From: Parasponia andersonii
Taxonomy: Eukaryota; Streptophyta; Magnoliopsida; Rosales; Cannabaceae
NCBI GenBank assembly: GCA_002914805.1
Contig: JXTB01000017.1
Span: 463,560-527,559, forward strand
DNA: 64,000 nucleotides
Reading direction: 5' to 3'
The position numbers and the translations under genes are program-made. Below are positions 1-10,313 of this stretch, one piece after another. The notes beneath the pieces were generated by a model. That model saw only the letters and a list, made by a program, of their open reading frames with translations. It was not told the DNA's origin and did not search any database. Within the stretch, counting starts at the first letter, position 1; each line of letters opens with the position of its first letter.

Positions 1-660
1 CTGTGATCTCTGGAGTAAGTCCTGATGAGAAAAGGTACTCGGTCCTGGGATTGAGAACCATGAGGTTCACAGTTCCAGGACTATATATATGAGCCATGCG
101 TCCCCGAAAAGGAGAGGAATTTACGCGTACAAAAAGAAATATTTAAAAGTTTATAAGCAAGAGACAAAGATATACTCATATAGAGAAAAACTAAGTCTTT
201 GCTACCCTGAATCAAAGATAAGCAAATGACTTAAGTATCGGAGAATCTTTGCAGGTGGCCTCCCCCGCCTCTCTGACCCTGTCTAAAGTCAAAAGTACTT
301 TGGTATAGCAATGATACGTGGACAGTTGAAAGATACAATATCAGCAGTTTAGAGACACGTGGACAGCTAGTGAAAACCGCTCCAACACGTAGTCATTTGA
401 AAAATAGCCACAACAATTGGTTTCTTAATTGGATTAGAGAATCTTAAACACTCTCAACTGTAAATAAGGGGCTTGGGTACATTATTTGGGATCACTGAAT
501 TTTTCCTATGCCCAGAAACTTTGTTGAATTGCAATCTTTCTCATATAGTGCAAAAGCTACTGTGGACATAGTCCATTCAAGTATTGCAATTTGTGTTTGA
601 CTCTGTGATCAATTCATTCGACCATCTTGAGTTGACAAAACCTCTTTTAAAATGAATTTT
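1..660. repeat. Possible LTR-retrotransposon fragment at the window edge
   Basis: This stretch is richer in GC than its surroundings, contains no open frame of note, and has an LTR-like character: two similar ACGTGGACAG-containing segments near 315 and 357, then a possible TATA-like GTAAATAAGGGG near 469. No second LTR copy, TG/CA end or target duplication is visible in the window. The LTR assignment is inference only; it could equally be other intergenic repeat sequence. Confidence 0.3.
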
Positions 661-1905
661 TGATAAACTTACTTTGGCTTATAATTTAAAAAAGATTGAA
701 ACCCATGACTTCAATTTCTTTCATCTACTGGGTCTTTGCAATGATTTTCATTCACATTGTTTGTTCTAAATGTGAAAATGGGATGTGGATCCCGTCAGGT
801 CTAGAGGTGAGGCTCCCGTTTTTTTATTTTTATTTTTTTATCTTTTGTTCTTGCATTGGTTACAATTCATGGTTCCTATATAAGAAAAACCTACGAGGCA
901 TGAAAATTGATATTTAGTTTTATCAACAATTGTTATATCACTCTATGCTAATAAAGTTAATTTAATGTGTCAGCTCCACAAGTTGGTTCCACAGTTGTTG
1001 TTGATGCTAATCATGGATTAAAATGTTACGATATTTGTCGACATTGTAGTGACAATATCTGTATTTTGAAATCTTAACGTCGATGTAGAGTAGAAAGATA
1101 TTTTTTCTCTTGTATCCGTGAAATATCCGTAAAATATTGACAATATTGAGAATATGTCGATATTGGTAAAATGTCGATAAAAAATTAGCTAATATTAAGA
1201 TATTTATGAATATTATCGTGTCAATATCATCGACATTTTGAAATGTTGACACAAATGTCGAATTTTTTTCTAGGCCTTTTTTGTTAATAGAAAATGGTAG
1301 TAAAGAATACAAAAATAAATTATAGTTCTCTCTCTACTATTTATCGACAAAGTTTTGAAATTACTTGTATTTAATGAAAATGTTTACACTAATTGTATCT
1401 ATTATTTTGGAATCTCTATGAAGGACTCTCGTAACTTTTGAAAGAAATTTTGGCCAAGATGAGAATTTTTCATATAACTTTCAACCTCATTGAAACTCGT
1501 TTTGGTATTGAATGTATTTGAACTGTTCTATACTATCAATGATTTTTATTTATTTTCAATGTAATTTAAAACTAGTTATAATTTGTAAAATATTTATATG
1601 AGATGTATTAAATAAAATAGTGTGATATATATTCTGATTTTAAAATTGTTCTATAAAATAAAATTCGATCTTTTTTCTACTATATACGTATATTTTATTG
1701 TCTTATAAATATAAATATGTTTTATTTTTTAATAAAATTTGTATAAATTATACAATATCACTTGTTTTAATATTTTTTAGAATTTTGTTTAAAAATTTTG
1801 AGTTTTAAGATAAAAATCTATATTTTCTTAGAATATCTGTAAAATAAATCTTCGACATATATCAAAGACAGACGATATTATATATAGATATATATATATA
1901 TATAT
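661..1905. other. Intergenic, with a short-period TCGATAT-rich segment
   Basis: No gene is supported. From about 1025 to 1270 the sequence repeatedly uses TGTCGATAT, ATATCGTG and ATGTCGA-like words in both orientations, which gives a locally self-complementary stretch; a related GACATATATC...ACGATATT occurs near 1853-1878. This could be a small decayed element spanning about 1015-1880, but the ends cannot be placed. The remainder is plain AT-rich DNA ending in a (TA)n tract. Confidence 0.4.
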
Positions 1906-2140
1906 GGGCACCAATCCAGTAGGTATTTTTCTTTTTTACCTATGCATAGATAATTTGGCCAATAAAAATTTAGCATGCATATTTTTTTATTGTAAAAAAT
2001 AAGAGAGAGAAAGAACATTAATGATGCACGTCTTTTCATGCACTTTATTATAACCATTGGATCACCATTAGATGGTGATCCAACGGCTAAAAAAAAAATA
2101 CCTACTCATAAGTAAAAAAAAAAAACCTATTAGATTGACA
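1906..2140 (+). mobile_element. (TA)n-associated MITE, copy 1 (reference copy)
   Basis: The left end begins GGGCACCAATCCAGTAGGTA and the right end, read inverted, begins TGTCAATCTAATAGGT, so the ends are imperfect terminal inverted repeats. Immediately outside both ends lie (TA)n tracts. Inside are a conserved TTTGGCCAAT...TTTAGCATGCAT block, a GAGAGAGAAAG run, ATTAATGATGCACGTC, and a hairpin at 2059-2081 (GGATCACC / GGTGATCC). There is no coding capacity, so it must be non-autonomous. The superfamily is uncertain: TA flanks would suit a Tc1/mariner-type TA target, but the TA tracts could also be part of the element. Confidence 0.82.
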
Positions 2141-3142
2141 ATATATATATATATATATATATAAAAGGAGTGGGCTTCACTACTTGCAATATCACCGGTG
2201 GTGATAGACATTCTTACAATATTTTTGTATTAATTTAATATCAAAGTGATGGACTTTTCTTCTAGTGGTTATTGCCTAACTAGTTGGAAAAATAAAATGG
2301 AGATTGTGTGAAAAGTTCTACCCACTATACTACAATTCACAACCTTACATTTTTAGAAATAATTTTCGGGAAAAGACAAAAAGAAGTCTCTATATTTCAA
2401 CGATTTGTCTCTTTATTCAACAGACAAAAAAAAAAAACGATAATCCCTCTTTATCTGATAAGACACTCAGTATAAGCGCCAAAAAAAAAAATTGACATTA
2501 GCTGAAACTTTAGACATTTCCATTAATGATTTGAAGCATGCATCGACTTAAAGACATGTGGACGGTAGGAAACTCCTAAAAAGAAACTAAATAAGTTAGG
2601 TTTTTCTTGTCTTACCATTTCGGAGCTATAAGCCTATATATAATGGGAAAAAAAAATCGTTCTGTACGAGGACCAAGAGGACTTTGACCAATTTTGGGAC
2701 CTTAGATTACATCATTATTACGTCAAATATGTACATCTAATTTCATCACATGGTAATATGACAATTTATAGAGAGTAGTCAAGGTGTGCTCTACGTGAAT
2801 ATTATCGACGCGTATATACGTTTTTTATTTTTTTTTTTCCTAAAAGGAAACGCTTATATAGGTTTATTAATAGCATATTTCTATTTCAAATATGTACGTG
2901 TGTCATTAAACCTAGTTTCACCATACAGATGGATTCTACTGTAAAAAGTAAAATGAAAGATCTAAAATTGAAGGTATACCAATTTTTTGGATTTATTTTT
3001 CAAAATAAATGAATATAAAACTGGTTGTTAGTATTGTTGCAACAATGAGATAAATTATGTCGTTACTGTAATAGTAGATCGTATTATTGTTATTGCAATA
3101 TTAATATATTGAACGTGTGCTATTAAAAGAAAATAAATAACA
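2141..3142. other. Intergenic, no gene seen
   Basis: AT-rich sequence with homopolymer A runs. The open frame at 2304-2495 has no recognisable features and low-complexity composition. Nothing else is supported up to the copia element. Confidence 0.6.
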
Positions 3143-4917
3143 TGAGAGATTTTATATGGTTCGGTTATTTTTCAATAACCTACTCCATGGGGTCACGCCC
3201 GAAAAAAGAAACATATTAGTAATAATATTTAAAGTACAAACACAATGATTTAATCAAAAATAGACTCCCTCTAATCTTGATGCACTTTGTAGGACTCTAT
3301 TACCAATATATTCAGCGAGCTCCACTTGTAGGGATGACAATATAACCTACGGTTAAGGGTATTCGTAGTTATCCGATCCAAACAGAGAGGGAAAAAATCG
3401 ATTAAGCGGGAAAAATGACCATAGTAGAGAATAACCATATCGTTAATATACGGGTATGGTGTGAGGACGATATTAGCATAATCCGCACTGTATCCGCCTC
3501 GATATATATATTTACATAGAAAAATTATTATATGTACAAATATCTATTTAATTTTATACAATCCATATTCTTATATCTTTGGTAAATTAATGAAATTAGA
3601 GAGTTATATATACTTATATATTTAAACATTAGAGTTTAAAAATTATTAGAATATTGTTAGGTTTTATATTTTGTTGACTATGAAAATAATTTAATATTTT
3701 TATCATATTTTTTTTAATATTTTATTATTATCAATGGATAATAAGTAATCACGATTTTCTCCGTTATCTGTTAGTTAATACCCGTACCGTCTCTGCATCC
3801 AAAAGAATGGTTAATGGGGCGGGTATGGTATTGTGATTGGCTTTCGGATATGGGGATGGTAATTGAAATACCGTCCTAGATCTATCCTATTGCCATTCCT
3901 ATCCACTTATCTTACTTGACTCCATGCTCTTGAACTCTCTTTAATAGCTGGATCAATCTTTTCTGCAATGGCGTGCTTTCAGTTTTACACCTAAGAATTC
4001 TTCCTAAGTACTAGAACCTATCTTCTCCCGAAGAACACAAAACCCTTCTCCCGAAGAACTCTTACAATTTCAGGTACAAAAAATATTTCTTATAGATAAC
4101 ACTCTAAGAACTCGCAAGGATGACAAAATGGTTATAGACTATACTCTATGCTTTAGGGTAAAAAGCTTTCATGTAGTAGATTTTTATCTTTTTTGAGTAC
4201 ATAAAAATCTCTTGGACTTGCTGAGTTTTTATAGATGAATTTCAATCCCTCTTCACATCCTCTATAATGTGAAAAGAGTATTAGAGAATAAATCAAAAAT
4301 CTTTCCAAAAATGTAACCTGCTAGAAACACATTCATATGCATTAGGAAGTAATCTCCATGATTTCGACTTTTCTTAATCAACTGAAATAACTCTTTTATA
4401 CTTGCAAATACTTTCTTTAAATATAATGATTGATTTCACAAATAAGTATAGTCAATCAATTCAATTAAGAGAACTTTTTTTAAACAGACAGATCTGTCGC
4501 AACAGATAAAATCAGTAGATTTGGACAAATCTAACATCTCATCATTAAATTAAAAAGAAAATAATTTAATTTAATGAGATAAATAATTAGTACCAGATTT
4601 AGATAAAAATAAAACTTAATTACATCAGAAAATTACCCAACAATAAAAATTAATGATTGAAATAAATAAGGTAAGAATCAATCCTATCATCATTCTAGAA
4701 ATAACAAATAAGGAAATTAAGCTCAAGAAAGAAAGAGTGAAAGTTTCCGAAAATAGATTCTGCTTACGGCAGAATCTGTTGTAACAGAATAGAGAACCTG
4801 CTGTAATAAGTTATTAAAACAATAGTAGATATGTAATAATAACTTTATTACTTAAAATCGTAATAACTTGAGTGTGAAGTTTTTGCCTTTTAGAATGCTA
4901 AGATCTTGGTCCTAACA
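3143..4917 (-). repeat. 3' LTR of the copia element, carrying a hAT insertion
   Basis: It aligns along its length with 9067-10313 once 3329-3909 is removed (about 1194 bp without the insert). Shared words include CAATAACCTACTCCATGG, TAGACTCCCTCTAATCTTG and AGACAGATCTGTCG. Its TG and CA ends are intact, unlike those of the right LTR. Confidence 0.82.
3329..3901. mobile_element. Non-autonomous hAT-type element nested in the LTR
   Basis: The 573-bp insert has inverted ends TAGGGATGACAAT and, on the other strand, TAGGAATGGCAAT (11 of 13 match). It is flanked by the 8-mers TCCACTTG (3321-3328) and TCCACTTA (3902-3909). The right LTR keeps the empty site with a single TCCACTTA near 9246, so the duplication was TCCACTTA with one later substitution. 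An 8-bp target duplication plus this type of terminus fits the hAT superfamily. There is no coding frame, so transposase must have come from elsewhere. Confidence 0.85.
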
Positions 4918-4932
4918 ATCTCCTTTTTGACA
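4918..4932 (-). other. Polypurine tract next to the 3' LTR
   Basis: On the - strand the interior ends AAAAAGGAGAT directly before the LTR start TGTTAGGA. That is the expected place and composition of the plus-strand primer of a copia element, and it fixes the LTR edge at 4917. Confidence 0.7.
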
Positions 4933-6704
4933 TTTTTTGGCAAAATCAATTATAAAAACCTGATATAAAAACTCAAGTTTGAAAACCTGTACAAACACAT
5001 GATTAGTTTCCATAAATATAATGCTTCCCCTTTCAAACACAATCAGATATCAAAATTCAACAAGAGTATTAGAATAAAATGGCTCCCCCTGAAACAAACC
5101 AACCAATTAATTTCAGTTTTTGATCCCCTATTTTTTGTCAAAAGACGGTCAAAGACATCAAAAGTCACAAACAAACTAATTTGTCAGGTGCAATTGTTAT
5201 TGTAACAGTAGCTGGTGCTGATACTGTTATTGCAACTGTAGAGACTTCCATATCAAGAGCATATTTCTCCCCCTTAATTATACCATCTTTACTTTCAACA
5301 AGCTTCCTCTCAGCGTTTTCACCATTGTGAAAGATGAAACTATGAAGTTGTAAAAACAATATTAAAGAGAGAAAAAAGAAGAATGAGGGAACACTTAGCC
5401 AATAGAAACATGGGTTATGATTTGAAGAAAATCAATTTCACGTCCTATGTGCACAAAACCCTAAAAAAATGATTTCAGGAAACTGAAAAAATTCAAAAGA
5501 TTCTTACTAAACTAAAACGAAAAGCTATGGATATTATTGAAATAGTATGATCATCTTGCCTATGGATATTATTGAAATAGTATGATCATCTTGCCGATCT
5601 TTCCAAAAAAAAAATTGCCTTTTTTTTAAAAAAAATTGCCTTTTTTTTAAAAAAAAATATGAAAAGAAATATCTAGCCAAGAAATGATAAAAATCTCCAA
5701 TATTTTTAAATGGAATAAACTTAAAATAAAAGAATTAGTATATTTATTCTAAATATAAAAATGATTCTAAAGTTAAATCAATTCTAAAATTTAATTTTCT
5801 GAATTATAAGACTCACTGAAAGAGTTGGATTGAGTAATGAATAAGAAATCTTTTTCTTGATTTCGTGAAATTTTCTTCCACTTTTCACATATAGTAAATT
5901 ATTCTATATCTATATTTTTTTTTCTAAATCATCTTCATCATATAAATTCCCACATAAATAGTAGCTTTCACTCTAGTCACTAAGGTAGTCATTTTCACAC
6001 AGTAGATTATCCTCAATATATTTTGTGATCATTTGCCCAAATTACTCATGGATAACTTTCACTTTTCAATGTTAGGTAGCTTTCTCTATTTATGATGCAA
6101 CTTTCACTTTTCAATGTTAGGTAGCTTTCTCTATTTATGATGCATGTACATATAATATTTTCAACACAAGAGATCAATCAAATATTTATCAGTCAAACTC
6201 TAATCTGGATTATTTAATTTATCCTATGCAACGAAAAATTCAAATAACAAGAATCTTAAAATCAATCTAATTAAATAATTAAATTTACAAAAAGAATAAA
6301 TTAACTTTTTTTAAGATATTAAGATTTCTCTAAAAAAAATATAAGGATAATTCATACAATTCTCAGTCAGAATAAAATTAAAAAAAAAAGAACAAATTTC
6401 CAAATCTTTCTTTGGGAAATCAAAACCTCACAAAATCAAGGAATTTAATGAATATATCAGCAAGCTATCTTTCTGTTTCCACAAAATCCAAAGCAATTGT
6501 CTTAAATTCAACCAAAACCTTGATGAAATGATTAACAAAAACCTGAGCTCTAGATTAAGAAGTAGAAACAAATTAACACAATTTTATTCTCACAAATTTG
6601 AGCAATGATTAATCTAAAAACAAAATATTTAATAAAAATGTGTTTTGTTCACTCCTCCTCTCTTATAGTCTCTCTTAATCAACAAATTGGTTAAATTTTA
6701 CTAT
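4933..6704. other. Non-coding remainder of the copia interior, with two tandem duplications
   Basis: This interval holds no recognisable integrase, reverse transcriptase or RNase H. It contains two exact or near-exact local duplications: 2 x 35 bp at 5526-5595 and 2 x 45 bp at 6054-6143. A repeating A8-9TTGCC / T8 pattern follows at about 5606-5658. It may be the element's 3' non-coding region plus unrelated filler left after deletion of pol. Confidence 0.55.
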
Positions 6705-9062
6705 TCATAATCTTACGAGCTTTCTCTTGAGGTATGGTATAGCAATTGTCCAAAGATTTATATCCTCCCAAAATGCACTTACTATGGTATAGCAATTGTC
6801 TAAAGATTTATATCCTTCCAAAATGCACTTACCTGAAGTATCCAGGAGTTGACACTTTTCATTGGTGAACCTAACATGCAAGTTCAAATCACACAATTGA
6901 CTTATGCTAATTAAATTAACATTAAGTCCTCCATATGCATGATCTCTTTTAATTTTGGAAAACCTTCAATTTTAAGAGTTCCCTTGCTAGGAACTCTTCT
7001 TTTGGCTCTATTACCAAAGGTTACCATACCATCAGAAACATGTTTGTAGTTACTCGGGAGAGACTTGTTGCCTGTCATATGCCTAAAACAACTACTATCA
7101 AAATACCATAAGTTAGTAGTACCAATTCTCAGATATGAAAGCAACATATTTCTTAACCCACAATTTTCTGGTATTATTTTTCAAATAAATTTTGGGTCCT
7201 AGTATGTTTCTTGAAAGAGAAACTACAAATGAATTTTTAAAATAATTATTTTCAAGAAACTTTATCATTATAAAACATCTAGGTCTAACGTGCCCCGTGA
7301 CTCTACAAAAATGATAAGTGGGTATGAATTTCTTACCTTTAATTATTGTAGATGAATCTATTGTTACAACAGCAAGGACAAGTTGTTTGTTTTCACCAAA
7401 TTTTCCTACTATTGTGCCAGTAGGTATAAAACCAAGAGTACATCTAACTGTTGTGTGAGGTCCTGATGTTACAAAAGCAGGTGTGCCAAAAGGTGCTAAA
7501 ACATTTTTTGATCTTGCTGTTGTAACAGCAGATGCACTGTAAAAGCATAACTGATTTTTTTGTCCCAAAAATAGTTTTTGATCCTGAATATTTACTCTTA
7601 AAACCAAGTCCAGTAACATTACCAGAAGATTTTTCAGATGACAAAATAAGATCTAATTGAGAACAACTAGAATTGAACATTTTAAGAGATTTCATAATTC
7701 TATCAAACTCAAAAGAAACTTTTTTCAATTTCTTATCTTTTTCATCAACTTGTAATTTCAATTCTTTCAATCTTTTTACTGAATTTTTCTTAAAATTAAG
7801 TAACTTAAAATTGGAACTTACCAAGTTTTGGTTTTCAGCACAAGTCTTATCTACTGAGAGTACAATTTTTCATATATCTCTCCAAGTGATTCCTCATCTA
7901 CTTTTGAATCATCACTGTTTTCAAAACTAAATTTAGCTATATTGTTCTTTAGTTTTTTTAAATTCTATTGCAACATCGTTGACATCGACGATATTGTTGT
8001 AATAAACAATCTCTATTACAACAAAACCTACAACTTCCTGTAATTTCAAACACGTACCAGAAAACAAAGAGACAGTCAAGGTAACATAATTACTTATATT
8101 CTTGTCATCTTCATCTTGGCTGCCATCAGAGTCTTCATCACTCCATGGTGTGGCATATGATTTTGATTCCTTTTTAAGAGTGTTAGCATATTCAAATTGG
8201 ATATGACCGAATCCACCACATTCTTTATACTTAACACCCTTGTTATTAAAAGAATCAAAAGATTTAGAAGAAGAATCACCTTTGGAGGATTTTGATGTGG
8301 AGGAATTAAGCTTCGATGACTTGCTTACTTTCTTTAAGAATTTTTTGAATTTTTTTGAAAATTTTCGTTAGTAGGCCAAGATCATCACCTTCATTTTCCT
8401 CATTCTTTTGGATGGATTTGAAAGTAATGGATTCCTCTTTTCTTTTATGTTTCAAAGTTATCTCAAAAGCATGGAGAGAGCCCATCGGATTTTTTGCCTT
8501 CATGGTATCAAGATTCGTGCTTTCTTCAATCGCAATGATCTTAGGTTGAAAACGTCCAAGAGCGACCTGATAATTTTTCTCACAATAACAAACTCAAGAA
8601 TTTTTTTACCAAGAGCAAATGTTTCGTTAGTAATATCACACAATTTTGTATAAAAACAAAAAAGTGAATCATTTTCTTCCATACGTAATTCTTCAAATCT
8701 AGTTGTAAGATAAGTGAGTTTGTTATACTTTACATCACCTGAGCTTTAAAATGAGTTTGAAAGATTTTTCATACCTCTTTGGTAGTTTCACAAGAAGAAA
8801 TCAACTTGTTTTGCTCTATATCGCATCCATTAAAAATGGCATATAGAGCTTTGATGTTGTAACTTGCTAGCAAGTCATCTTAGGGTGACCAATTAATTTC
8901 AAATTTCAATGTAATTGTACCATTGCCTCATTTAATCACCAAATGAGACCAGCCAGTAAGAATTGATCTCCAAGCCTTAATGGCCAAGGCTCTAATGAAC
9001 GCCTTCATCCTAGTCTTTTAGTAAGGATAGTTGGTACCATCCAATAAGGATGGATGTGAAAT
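6705..9062 (-). pseudogene. Copia gag and early-pol remnant
   Basis: On the - strand, in several frames broken by stops and shifts, the following can be read in order. A UBN2-like gag N-terminus (9055-8850) has LLDGTNYPY, MKAFIRALAIKAW and TGWSHLV. Then come SYNIKALYAIFNGCD and SSCETTKEVWKIFQTHF. A CCHC-like knuckle near 8190-8250 reads YKECGGFGHIQFEYANTLKK, with the last Cys replaced. A Lys-rich coiled region lies at 7824-7640, and a second Cys/His knuckle HFCRVTGHVRPRCF near 7280-7320. The protease-region motif WYFDSSCFRHMTGN lies near 7060-7110, and the gag-pre-integrase segment LCDLNLHVRFTNEKCQLLD at 6896-6830. A 50-bp tandem duplication at 6733-6832 repeats the SLDNCYTI coding stretch out of frame. 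Pol downstream of this point is absent. In an intact element this region would make the nucleocapsid and start the polyprotein. Confidence 0.82.
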
Positions 9063-9066
9063 TAAA

Positions 9067-10313
9067 CCAGAGATTTTTACATGGTTTAATTATTTTTCAA
9101 TAACCTACTCCATGGGACGACGCTCAGAAAAAGAAACATATTAGTAATAATGTTTAAAGTACAAACACAATGACTTAATCAAAAATAGACTCCCTCTAAT
9201 CTTGATGCATCGTGTAGAACTCTACCACTAATATATTTAGCAAACTCCACTTATCTTACTTGATTCCATGCTCTCGAACTCTTTTCAACAACTGGATCAA
9301 TCTCTCTGCTATATCGTGCTTTCAGTTCTACTCCTAGGAATTCTTCCTAAGCACTAGAACCTATTTTCTCCCAAAGAATACTTACCCTTTCTCCCGAAGA
9401 ACTCTTACAATCTCAGGTACAAAAAAACTTCTTAGAGATAATACTATAAGAACTCTAAAGGCTCACAAAATAGTTATAGAATACACTCTATGCCTTAGAA
9501 TAAACAAGCTCTCATGTAGTAGATTTTTCTCTTTTTGAGTACATAAAAATTTCTTGGACTTGCTGAGTTTTTATAGATGAATTTCAGTATCTTTTCACAT
9601 CTTTTGTAGTGTGAGAAGACTAAAACAAAAGTTGGAAAGTATTAGAGAATAAATCAAAAAAATTTCAAGAAACATAATATGCCAGAAAGTTGTTGCACAC
9701 GTCTATGTGCAAATACTTCTAATTTCCACGATTTTGGCTATTCTTAATCAAATGAAATCACTCTTTTATATATGTAAATATTTTCCTTAAAAACAATGAT
9801 TGATTTCACAATTGATTAGAGTCAATCAATTTAATCAAGAAAACTTTCCTTAAACAGACAGATCTGTCGTAATAGATAAAATCAGAAGATTTGGGTAGAT
9901 TTGACAGCTCATCGTTAAATTAAAACTTAATTACCTCATAAAATTACCCAACAATAAAGATTAATGATTGAAATAGATAAGATAAGAATCAATCAATTAA
10001 AACATGAGGTAAATTAAGTTTTAAATAGAAACCAATCAATGATAAGATTAAATCTTTATCTCAATCACCCAAGACAGCTGGTTACGAAAATCTATCTGAA
10101 TAAAATCCTACCATTCTTCTAGAAACAAAAAAAATAAAAAAGTTATGCTCAATAAAGAATAAATGAAAAGTTTATGAAAATAAATTCTGCGTACGATAGA
10201 ATCTGTTATAAACACAATATAGAACTTGTTGTAATAAATTATTACAATAATAATAGATATGCAGTAATAACTTTGTTAGTTAAAAATATTTGCCTAATAT
10301 CTTAGTCCTAATA
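9067..10313 (-). repeat. 5' LTR of the copia element
   Basis: This 1247-bp partner of the 3143-4917 LTR lacks the hAT insertion and so shows the ancestral site. Its terminal dinucleotides have mutated (TG to CC at the left, CA to TA at the right). Divergence from the other LTR is visible throughout, which argues for an old insertion. Confidence 0.8.

Larger units (their letters stand above)
3143..10313 (-). mobile_element. Decayed Ty1/copia LTR retrotransposon with internal deletion
   Basis: Two direct repeats of about 1.2 kb (3143-4917, interrupted by a hAT insertion, and 9067-10313) flank a 4.15-kb interior. Read on the - strand the interior runs: 5' LTR, gag (UBN2-type N-terminus, CCHC knuckle), a protease-region motif, a gag-pre-integrase segment, an unrecognisable stretch, a purine tract, 3' LTR. 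Integrase, reverse transcriptase and RNase H are not detectable, so it cannot move on its own. The left LTR starts TGAGAGAT and ends TCCTAACA; the right LTR has decayed ends (CCAGAGAT, TCCTAATA). Flanking five-mers TAACA (3138-3142) and TAAAA (10314-10318) are a plausible mutated target duplication. No clear primer-binding site separates the right LTR from gag, which suggests a small deletion there. Confidence 0.85.

Noticed and set aside
1007-1312. 101-codon frame on the - strand
   Set aside because: It is a translation of the TCGATAT-rich repeat with an Ile/Asn/Tyr-heavy composition and no domain.
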